Source: Cordia subcordata
Taxonomy: Eukaryota; Streptophyta; Magnoliopsida; Boraginales; Cordiaceae
Length of the DNA: 64,000 nucleotides
Assembly (NCBI GenBank): GCA_028554755.1
Contig: JAPTOF010000004.1
Coordinates: forward strand, 5,165,001-5,229,000
Direction: 5' to 3'
The first letter of the stretch is position 1; each line of letters begins with the position of its first letter. Below, piece by piece: positions 10,299 through 20,300 of this stretch. Position numbers and translations under genes: made by a program. Under the pieces are notes generated by a model. The model did not search any database. It was given only the letters and a program-made list of their open reading frames with translations, and was not told where the DNA came from.

Positions 10299-12551
10299 CT
10301 CAACTGACTTCGTCAGGTTGCCATCTGTAATGATACAAGCAATCTCCAATACTCTGTCCACTTCAATATTCAAGCCTGCATAGGCAGAAAAGATGTCGAG
10401 ACTTACAAGAATATTCTAAGTGGCGAATAAGGAAAAATTGGGCAATATACAGCAGTTCTAGTTTTCAAAAACTTTAAAAACTGTAGAAGGTTGAAAGAAA
10501 ACACTTTGTGCAATTTTTATGAAAAAAACATGAAGGTAATCTACATGTGCCTTTTCTTTATTGGTGAAGTTCAGTCCGATGATAATACCAGACAATGAAT
10601 GAAACAAAAATACCAGATAATAAATGAAATAGAAAAGAAGAATGATTCATACATGTTGGCTTCTTCAAATTTGCCGAATTTCTTTTTTGTTTACTTGGTA
10701 CATCTTTTATTTTGCCTTTAGCAGGAAAAGCCAGAAAACAAGACAAAGAAGATAAAAGATAATAACTTTAAAGAAACAGCAAAGAATAGCATGATTGTAA
10801 AGAAAACTAAGGTATTCTTGCTCCATAACCAATCCAAAATAGTGGTCCCAATGAAATTAACATCTAAAGCTCCATAAAAAAAAATTAAAAAAAAACCCAG
10901 CCAAGATAGCTTTCTTCCATCTACTTTGACCAACCTTAGAGTGACTACGAAGTCCCTGAACTGCGTTTTATACAAAAAAAAAAGCCAATAGTTTCCTGAC
11001 TAGCAAGATATGAACTACTCAACATTTCAGCTCTGCGTGACAGAGAGGCATTTAGCATCACAATGCATCCTTCTTTTTGAAACCACAGCAGTTTATGGCA
11101 CTACTAGACTTTATAAATCAGCCTGACTAATTTCTATAAATAAAAGATACATGGCACTTCTTTGAAGCTGCAAAGATTATTTTGCAACTATGATCTACTA
11201 CAACATGTTCTTCCATTTGAAAGGGAATGGTAGTTGATGATTTTGTTGAAGTATTTTAGATAAGAAAACATAAGGCCAACTAAAGAAGTGACAGGTAGAG
11301 CATGAGGAGATACTTACCTAGAAAAAAGACACCAAAAAGATATTATAAGATAAATAAAGAAAGACTTTGACCACTATAAGTGCATTGCTTACTGTAGTCT
11401 ACTTTTAGAATGTTGAAATAGAGAAAGAAATTGGTTAATTGGACAAGGAAAACTGTACCTTCGAAAAAAGTGATAAAATACACTTACAAGTTTCAAAAGA
11501 GTGGGATATGGGACATAATAATGGAAAAAACAAGCAAACCAGATGGATGATAACTGGCCTGGAGGAAGGAACCAAAGATGGTCTGTAAGAGACAGCACAT
11601 AAACCAACTTAGTTGCTTAGCGACACTTGGGATTCAGAAAGTTCTTCTGGAACCTAGGGCAACGAGAAACTCTAAGTTGTTTCCTGTGATCAACAACTTA
11701 TCTGACAACAGAAGTTGATCAACCATGAACAAAGGCTAGCTGCCTCTTCTCCTTCTTCTTCTTCTTTTTTTTTTTTTTTTTTGGCTTTTCTTTTTGGCCG
11801 GAAAGGTTTAGAAGGTCATAAAGGCCAAGTTGCTCATACAGCAGATAAAAAGTGGATCAAGGTAGCAAATAAGACAAACCACTAAGTACCTTCTCTCGGT
11901 AATAGTCAATATGGTCTGAAAATTCAGGCAATTCTTATCATGAAAATATATGCATGTGTGTATTATTGTGCGTGAAGTGGATCTATTCACGAAGTAATAC
12001 TTTCACCCAGAAAATAAAAAAGGTTAATACCGACCAGTCATTTCCAGGTCAATCCACACAAGTGGCAACTTGTATCCCCCAGAAGTTGTTTCTGTGCCAC
12101 CACCATTTCTTTTTTTTGGCACTTTGATTTCTGCTGAGCTGTCATCTTTCTCCTTGCCTTTACCTGCATCTTGAAATCATTAAGCTGGTAACTAATACTA
12201 TGTCAAGTAAGGGTGCATAAAGCATTAACAGTTGACCTTTGCACGTCTTGACTAAAAACCAACAAGAGAAGTGATGAAGCAAGATTTAGATTGGTTAAAG
12301 TTATGAGTGACATAATGTCATTCCATTGTTGATTCACCAGTCAAGACTGATAATGCCGTTCTGGCTTTTATTCACTAGGGAAGATATTTTACTATAATAC
12401 TTTAGGAATGCACCAGTCATGGGTTAAATTTCAACTAACCACTTCCATTCGGAGTGTCAGGATCATCAGCAATAGTGATTACTTTTGTTTGTTCCTCGTC
12501 ATCCGCAATGTCCACTTCCAGCAAGGAAAATGCATTTGAGAGTTGATTCAT
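10299..12551 (-). CDS. ORN: Oligoribonuclease, 5' part (DEDDh 3'-5' exoribonuclease)
   Basis: Three minus-strand coding exons, 12440-12551, 12035-12163 and 10299-10375, join in frame with GT-AG introns. They encode about 106 residues starting MNQLSNAFSLLEVDI. An acidic, low-complexity N-terminus leads into LVWIDLEMTG (Asp76 and Glu78, the first metal-binding motif of DEDDh exonucleases) and then VLEIACIITDGNLTKSVE, the typical Orn/REXO2 sequence. The family degrades RNA two to five nucleotides long, and plant members are often mitochondrial. The remaining exons, with the other catalytic acids and His, lie left of the window. Intron 3 starts at 10298 and contains two copia elements; whether the gene is still spliced cannot be told from sequence. 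Confidence 0.9.
10376..12034 (-). other. ORN intron 2
   Basis: The donor GTCGGT follows exon 2 and the acceptor TATGCAG precedes exon 3. No exon, RNA gene or clear repeat was recognised, apart from a poly-T run around 11765-11782. Confidence 0.8.
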
Positions 12552-12552
12552 T

Positions 12553-12573
12553 TCAACTAAGACCTTCAACCAT
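12553..12573 (-). promoter_or_regulatory. Short uORF directly before the ORN start codon
   Basis: The inferred 5'-UTR part of exon 1 (acceptor at 12581-12583) contains ATG GTT GAA GGT CTT AGT TGA. It encodes six residues and its stop ends one base before the ORN ATG at 12551. Such spacing can allow reinitiation; that is inference. Confidence 0.5.
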
Positions 12574-12580
12574 CAGTTCC

Positions 12581-14320
12581 CTGACAAATAGAACCAAGGA
12601 AAGCGTTTCAAATCTTCAGGTGATTCAATAAGGGTAAGATTCACTTAAGCTTAACAACAAAAGACTAGACCACATACTGAGTTGTAAAGAATGCCAATAC
12701 TACATCAAGCAGCAACATTAAGTATAGCAAACCATAATATATATCTTTTTCCTTGATCTCCAGATTAGTAAATCAGGGTCTGGTTTCTTCTTGAAATGGC
12801 CAGGATGTGAAGGTAGAAAGGACAAATTATATTGAAAAAAGTTAACATATGTGTTAGGAAACAACTAGCAAGTCCTACAATGTGCTTTTGATCATGTCTT
12901 CCAGAATCTGCATGAGGTTCTGAATGCCTGGGCCATTTTCTGTCAGAATCTTACATGGAACAAGGAAAAGCAATTTTTCCTTCATAACTTATTTGGCAAT
13001 TGGATGATGATTTCACTTATGAACATTTAGGAGACACTGTTGGAATATTCAAACACACCAAAAGCAACACTGTGTATTTTAATTTTTCTTCTTCTTAGTC
13101 TGATTCAGTCGAGATTACAATAGAAAGTAGGTACCAAGACTACGACAATTTAAGAATAAGTGAGTTAACTTCTTTTCCTATCAAAGGACTTCTCCTCTTT
13201 CTCCTTTTTAAAGGAATAGTGGTGAAGCGTGGAGATTTCTTCCCCCATATTTCTACTCTTTCTCTACCTGCTTTCCCCAACTTTGCTCTCCAGGAAAGCT
13301 GACTGGAACCTAACAAATATAATCATTCTTCTTATTCAAGTTACTGCCATTATTAATGTCATTTGTGACTTGTGCAAAGCAAAGATACCGCATGTAACAT
13401 AATTGAAATGCATTTTGAGCAAAGAATATGCCTCTTCTTACTTCTGTTGTTTCAGGAGACAGGTAACATCATGAAAAGTGAAAGAAAATATTAGTTATAT
13501 AAAAAAGGCATAAGGCATTTTACGCTTGTATTTTACCTAATGTGCAAGCTATCCGTGTACTTTATGATCCCTTTGAATTCCAAACTATTCAAAGTACCCT
13601 CACGCAAAAGCATAACTGTCTTCTACATAAAACTAGTAAATGAGTGGATTTCTGATATTTTGAAGCTATATGCAAAATGTTTTTAAACCACAACACAATA
13701 ATATACACAATCCCAGCCATTTCCGTGTAACTTCCACAATCACCAAAGCAACCTTTAAAAAAAAGAGACAGGCCTAACAGAATAGAAAAGCAATCCAAGT
13801 ACAAAATTTGGAGGAATACTCAGCACCAACATCATTTACAGAATCGTGATAAACCCTAAACACAAACATAATCAATTCTTTTCACATTCTAACAAACGCA
13901 TAATTGATATTATATTTAAATAACATAAAAAAAAGAAAAGCGAATATTAAGAAATAAAAATAAGAACATCAAGTAAACAAATACAGCTCGAGTACGAGGA
14001 TTACAACTACAGCTCGAAGTTCAACTACGTCATCAGTTTGAATTTACATTCAAAAGAAAATCAAAATTATAATTCCACAACAAACACTCGCGCCCTCATT
14101 GTTCCTCTGAGAACGTAACTATTAAGTAAACTAATAAAATTTACTTCTAGGCCTAGTAAAATATACGCAAAGCACACACACATATACGCAAATATGTACA
14201 GAAATGTAAATAGACATGTAAATAATGGCATATAAACAATTATATATGAAAACTGTGTGTGTAGTGTGTGTAAAGTGTGCTTGTGCGTGTGTGTGGAAGT
14301 AGAAGGTGATGAAAGCTTAC
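12581..14320 (-). other. Probable 5'-UTR intron of ORN
   Basis: A donor-like GTAAGC (rc 14315-14320) and an acceptor TTTGTCAG ending at 12581 frame this stretch. No coding exon was recognised inside. It holds AT-rich DNA with CA/TG-rich repeats around 14170-14295. Confidence 0.5.
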
Positions 14321-14420
14321 AAGGAAGAAGCGGGAAGCAGCAGCTCGAGGACTTTGACGGAAGCGAGCTTGCTCTCTTTTGATTCTGTTTGATTAGTAAA
14401 ATTTGTATGTTGGCAATGGG

Positions 14421-14430
14421 GTATTTAAAG
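14421..14430 (-). promoter_or_regulatory. Putative ORN TATA box
   Basis: On the minus strand the site reads CTTTAAATAC. It lies about 100 bp upstream of the inferred 5'-UTR donor, with a purine/pyrimidine-rich leader between. This is a position-based guess. Confidence 0.4.
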
Positions 14431-14662
14431 TGGCAAAAATGTAATTGCGATTTTCTATTGGGGTCAGCGTAAAATATTTTGAAACTAAGGGGGTCATTTT
14501 GGTAAAGCCCAATGGGCCTCCAACTTGTGATTTTCGTCAACTCGCGTAAGTATGAGATTGCGATTTTTACTTTCCGTGGAAACTATTATTGTGCTTTTTG
14601 ATTTTGCATTTTGCATTTTGTTTTCAACTTGCAATGATAGGCATCTAGCTATAAGTTATGTA

Positions 14663-14876
14663 GGGCTTGTTTGAATTAATTTTTTTAAGAAAAAAATATT
14701 TTTTAATAAAAAAGTTATATTACTTTTACAATAACTACTTAATTTAGTTTCTAAAAAAAGTTGAAACTCTTAAGAAAAAAAAACTCAAATACAATTTTTT
14801 TAGAAGATAAAAATTTTAACTTCTGAAAAAATATTATTTTTCAAAAATTATTAAAAAAATTAATCCAAACGAGCCT
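14663..14876. mobile_element. MITE-like fold-back element (GGGCTTGTTTG family)
   Basis: The ends are inverted: the left reads GGGCTTGTTTGAATTAATTT, and the right, reverse-complemented, reads AGGCTCGTTTGGATTAATTT. The interior is T/A runs with no coding potential. Related copies recur at least eight times in the window. I could not settle a target-site duplication. Confidence 0.75.
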
Positions 14877-14880
14877 TTAA

Positions 14881-15726
14881 TTTGTTATTCCACAACACTG
14901 GCAATGGTTTAAAGGGGCAACACCGGTTAATTCGAAATAAATATGAGATTTGACACTTTTTTAATATCATATCTCAAAATTTTCTTCAATTCCTCTAGAG
15001 GTTCCTTAGAGAGAGGGGAAAAAAAACGGTTTAAGGGAGTGATTTTGATTGTACATTCAATCTATAAAATTTGACATTTTTTATTTATTCAAACATTAAA
15101 AATTATTCAGTAAATTGATTTTTACATTATAAAGAATCATGGGTATTCTAATATTAAAGAAAATATAATAATATGTTGAATCAAAATGATGTTTTATAAC
15201 ATTTTTCCAATCACATTATACTGTTTTGCTTTAAGTATCGTTGAAATAAAAATTTCAACTTCACTAACTTTCAACTTTACTTGTTTAGACTTTCAAAGTA
15301 ATCAAACTTCACCGGTATTGTTGCCAATAAGGTGGAGTAGCAGCATGATCTGTTAGCCCTCACTTTGCACCTGGTAACACTGCTTACAACGTTATATATA
15401 TATAGCCCCTTGAACATGGTCAACAAAGTCAACTGGTAAAACTAGTTTGAAGTCTTATATATTAATAATACATGAATCCTTGGCATAGTCCACTCTCCAA
15501 TTAGATTTTTTTTTTTTTTTTTTGAAAAAGACACTACCATACTTTTAAAGAGCACCAATCAAGAAGGTCAATTGGACCAAACAATGGAAACTTTAACCAC
15601 TAAGCTAAAAAAATTTCACTAACGTGATACTTGTAATAAAATTATGTAACACATACACATGCACACACGCACGCCCAAGTGCACGCACACACACATGTAT
15701 ACATGTACATGCGTATATACACACTA
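14881..15726. other. AT-rich intergenic DNA
   Basis: No gene or complete element was recognised. It contains a poly-T run at about 15507-15522 and a CA-rich microsatellite-like stretch at about 15651-15725. Confidence 0.6.
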
Positions 15727-15916
15727 TGATATCCCACATTAATCTGTGGGTGACTTGTAACTTATTTATAAGTGGGTGGAATAGGTATAACTAACAACTT
15801 GGGTTAACCATACTGGCCTAATTGATTAGAGGCCCAAGTAGTTATTAATTATGCCTACAACACCAGTCTCGTTTGCAGGCCTGGCCTTGGGAGCGTAACA
15901 GAATGGTATCAGAGCC
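15727..15916 (+). mobile_element. LTR remnant with primer binding site
   Basis: A 174-bp segment begins TGATATCCCACATTAATCTG, contains CTTATTTATAAGTGGG, and ends GTAACA at 15900. Three bases later comes TGGTATCAGAGCC (15904-15916), an initiator-Met PBS. This layout is that of a 5' LTR plus PBS. No gag-pol and no second LTR copy follow, so it may be a TRIM-like or truncated element. Confidence 0.6.
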
Positions 15917-16340
15917 AGTTACCAGTCGATTGCAGGAGTTAAGTGCTATGCGGGGCACAATGGTATACCAAGTGTGCGGTAGGAGTTATCTTTATGTCTA
16001 CAACATCAGTCTCGTTCGCGGGCCTAGCCTTGGGAGTGTAACAGAATGGTAGCAAAGCCAATTACTAGTCGATTGCAGGAGTTAAGTGTTATGCGGGACA
16101 CAATGCTATACCAAGTGTGCGATGGAAGCTACCTCTATATCTACAACACTAGTTTCGCTCACGAGCTTGAGCTCAGGGTTGTGACTAGGAGTTAAGTGCT
16201 ATGTGGGGCACAGTGTTACATCAAATGTGTGGTGAGAGCCACCTCTTGAGCCCGTAAGAGCCACCTCTATGTCTACAACACTAGTTTCGCTCAGGAGCTT
16301 GGGCTTGGGATTGTGACCAGGCAGGAGTCTATCGCTTAGT
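15857..16340 (+). repeat. Degenerate tandem array, about 143-bp unit
   Basis: A unit starting ACAACACCAGTCTCG recurs at 15857, 16000, 16143 and 16275 (spacing 143, 143, 132). The first two copies carry the LTR end and PBS-like sequence, and all carry variants of GGAGTTAAGTGCTATG or GGAGTCTATCGC. It grew out of the adjoining LTR/PBS remnant. Confidence 0.8.
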
Positions 16341-16690
16341 CCTTACGGTACTCATGCAGAATGGGGTGAAATAAGATACCACTACTATTTGTACAAGCCA
16401 TGTTTAATCCTTACGGTACTCATGCAGAAGAGCTTGGGCTCGGGGTCATGACCAGGCAAGAGTTTATCGCACGAGCTTGGGCTCGGGGCCGTGACCAGAC
16501 AGGAGTTTATCGCCTAGTCCTTACGGTACTCATGTAGGATGGGGTGAAATAAGATACCACTACCATTCGTACAAGCCATGTTTAGTCCTTACGGTACTCA
16601 TGCAAAATGGGGTGAAATAAGATACCGTTGTCCTTACGGTACTCATACAGAGTGGGGTGGAATGAGATACCACTGCCATTCCTACAAGCC
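16341..16690 (+). repeat. Second degenerate repeat array (CCTTACGGTACTCATG)
   Basis: CCTTACGGTACTCAT recurs at 16341, 16409, 16519, 16587 and 16632, usually followed by GGGGTGAAATAAGATACCAC. The spacing is irregular. The short ORF across it is only a reading of the repeat. Confidence 0.8.
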
Positions 16691-17290
16691 ATGTTATATT
16701 GAAGCTAAATACATTTCTATTCTCCAAATGAATTTAAATCACCTAAATAGAAAAATCATAGTTTATTCTCAAGTTAAGTTAACATGAAAATAATTTGATA
16801 GATTGACACGAACATTTAAAGTTGCGCATATTTTCTTAACAAGTAACTAAATTATAAAATAGATACGCGTAAAATAAAAAAAAACCGAACTACACCTTTG
16901 ACATGTAAACTCATTGGGAGACGTGCCGACCGGAGGAGAAGGAGGCACCATGTCTCCTGCTAGTGCCGGTTTAGAATTTAAGTCCAACAACTAAAAACAA
17001 ATAACTTGATATTTACATACAAATGATTTTTATAATATAGGGCAAGATGATAATTAAATATAAAAATATTTAAAAAATATACACGTTTATTGTAGAAAAA
17101 CCAAATACAATAGACTTTCGGTTCTAGTATCCTCAAAAGAAAAAGAAAAAAGCAAAAAAGGAAATGAAGAATTATCAACAAACGGACCGGCCGGGTCGGG
17201 CAGCCCGAAAAGAAGTGAGGACCTTTTAGGGGTTTTGTGTAGTGAGCGAGTGAAAAAAGAAGGGTTTTTGGTCACTCTCCAGTCTCTCTT

Positions 17291-17297
17291 TATATAG
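17291..17297 (+). promoter_or_regulatory. TOM40 TATA box
   Basis: TATATAG sits 71 bp upstream of the TOM40 ATG, after a CT-rich stretch. It would place the transcription start near 17320. Confidence 0.6.
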
Positions 17298-17361
17298 AGC
17301 TCCTTTCAGCTCCCTCTCTTGGCTACTTTGCAGTCAAATCAGAAGAAGGAGTCAAGCAAAA

Positions 17362-20300
17362 ATGGCCGCCTTCGTGCCTCCTCCTCCGGCCGGCGCGTCT
17401 CCACCGCCCGGTCCAAAGCCGGCCACCATCGAACTGGAGAAAGTTGACTACCTCAACCTCCCTTGTCCTATTCCCTACGAAGAAATCCACCGCGAAGCTC
17501 TCAGTTAGCATTTTATTGTTTCGCTAATTTTTCCTTTGATCAATGCAAATTTTATTTTATTTTATCTTTTTATGATTTAATCTGTAGTAGTACTGTTTGA
17601 CTGTTTGTTTATTGTATACTGCTTTAAAATTTCGAAAACTAGAAATGTTTTTGCTTGTAGATTCAGTTTTTTTTTTTTTAATTCTCGGTATTATTTCCGC
17701 TGATCAATGCAAATTTTATTTTATTTTATCTTTTATAATGTTGGCCTGTAGTAGTACAGTTTGACTATTTGTTAATTGTGTACTGCTTTACAATTTGGAA
17801 AGTGGAAATCTTTTTGGTTGTAGATTCATTGTTTAGCTCGAATCTATGACGCACACGAAGTGTACATGTATATATGTGCTGCATTTTTTATATGGTTACC
17901 TGGTAAAGAACTCAGATCATTGCATCACTTTTGTACGTGTAGATATGTGAGTATTTAGAGGTTTGGTTGTGCAAGCAAGGTTGGAGTACTTTACAATTGA
18001 GTTGACTATAATCGACTAAAGAGAGGGAAGTTGTATCTTCTTTTTGGTTGATGGGATGTGTATCTGGGAGTAGAATTGTCTTGAACAAGCTCATACATCC
18101 AATGTGGAGTAATTTGTGATTTATGATTAGGAAAGATTTCTAAATGGGGAATCATTTCAGGTGATTTGTACATGTTAGACTGTTGGTGGCATCTGTGAGA
18201 GGGTAGAAGGGAACATAAGAGGAGATGAATTGAGTAAATTAGATGAGATGCTGTATGCATGGTGTGGAGCTAATGGAGGGTATGACTCTTAATAAAATGA
18301 ATATGAATTGATGTCACCTTGTGGGATAAAGGCTCGGTTTGGTTTATTGGTTTAGAGCTCATTTGGCTTTGCTTTTCTTAAGCTGCTTATAAGCAAGAGC
18401 TTTTGATAAAGCTTCTTATAAGCAAATGATGAATAAGTAGAAAAATGTTTGGATAAAATGTGCTTATAAGTTATTAACATGTTAAGTAATATGTGCTTAT
18501 AATTGGTAATATTTATTAGAATGACTAAAAAGAACCTTTGATTAATAATGTTATTAATAATGTTGTGAAAATAAATTAGTTTTTAAGGGGTCTAAATATC
18601 TTTTTATTTGGTCAACTAAGGTGCTTATAAGCAACCAAAAAAAAATAGACGGGTTTTCGTTGCTTATAACCCAACTTTACTTACTTATAAGTAGAATTTG
18701 CCAAACGCGTAAATTTCATTTTTCTGCTTATAAGCAGGTTTGACCAGCTTATAAGCACTCCCAAACACCCTCTTATAGCTAGTTTATTGGTTTATGGCTT
18801 ATGTTGCTGCACATAAAATATAGTGGTTAGTGTAAGAACTCTTGCTCTGATTTATATTATTGAATCACCTGAGGTGGTAATGAGGCGGAACTTTTACATT
18901 CGGTTGAAAAACTATTATATTGTTGTTTAATGTGAAAGCTGTCCTTGATGAGACGATAATTGTTGTGAGCTTTTATTGGCAGTGTCCTTGAAGCCAGACC
19001 TTTTTGAGGGTATGCGCTTTGATTTCACTAAAGGGCTTAATCAGAGATTTTCACTCAGTCACAGGTGGTTTTGACATTCTTTGAATCAAGATAACATATT
19101 GATTTCTTTTCTTTCATTTTCTTTATGGCTTCGTACGGGTGGAATTTTGGAGTTGATTTTACTGTTTTCTTACTGAGTCATGATGGATCTCCACTAGTGT
19201 GTTCATGGGGCCTACTGAGATTCCTTCCCAGTCTACTGAAACAATCAAAATTCCGACTGCTAACTATGAATTTGGTGCAAATTTTATTGACCCAAAGGTA
19301 TGTGTTGTTATCACTCATCATTAAGTGACACTTATTTTAGAACTTGATAGATTGATCTGATAATGAAATTACCGTTATTTCTTCACAGTTGATGCTTTTT
19401 GGGAGGTTAATGACCGATGGGAGGCTTAATGCTAGAATGAAATGTGATTTGTCTGAAAATCTCTCTTTGAAAGCCAATGCTCAAGTAAAGTTAAACTAAT
19501 CATCAATGTTCTATGAGTTTTTCCTTTGAAAACCTTTGTGAAATCCACCAATATGTTTGCTAAAAGCGTCAGTTGATGGTTGATATGTTCTTTTACCCAG
19601 CTTACAAATGAGCCCCACATGTCACATGGTATGGTCAACTTCGATTATAAGGTAAAACCATTTGTTGCTCAAAGTTTTGCAGAACATTATATGTTTGAGA
19701 TTCTAATCTTTTATGTTATTGATCATTCATTGCATTACTTATTGGGAAAAAAAGAAAAAGGAATGTAGAATTACTTCTGTCATTTACTTCTAAAAGAGAT
19801 GGACTCATTCAGTATGTGGATTACATACTTGCATGGTGAAGTGAATTGATTCGCGTGCCTCATAAATTGTTGAATATAAGCAACTGACTCTATTTTTGTC
19901 TAACAAACTTCCAGGGCAAAGACTATAGAACCCAATTCCAATTAGGGAATGGTGCCTTGTTTGGTGCCAGTTACATCCAGGTAACTTTTGCCAAAATATT
20001 TTTGATTTATTATTATTTACATGAAATTTAGAGCTCGAGTTCTGAAGCTAGTTATAGATCCTGCATTGCATTCTTAGGAAATTGTCATAGTGTGGGGTAG
20101 TATGTTCTGATATATCTTTTTCCCTTTCTTGCTTGTCTTTTCTTAGTAGGGTGAGGTATACTTGTGCAGTAGGAGATTTTCTATTATCTATTCATTCTCT
20201 GATTATATATTACATTAGTGTGCAGAAATCGAAATATTTGGCTACTGCAACAGTATCATGTTCTTTACTAGAAGTTAGACGCTTTATTTTCCATCAGATA

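Noticed and set aside
14067..14540. Minus-strand ORF of 157 codons
   Set aside because: It overlaps the inferred ORN promoter and leader, is rich in simple CA/TG repeats (KHTLHTLHT-like reading), and matches no family I know.
15857..16690. Repeats considered as a CRISPR array
   Set aside because: Units are long, degenerate and contiguous, without unique spacers, in a plant nuclear context.
16578..16787. Small ORF reading PYGTHAKWGEIRY twice
   Set aside because: It is a translation of the CCTTACGGTACTCATG repeat array, not a gene.
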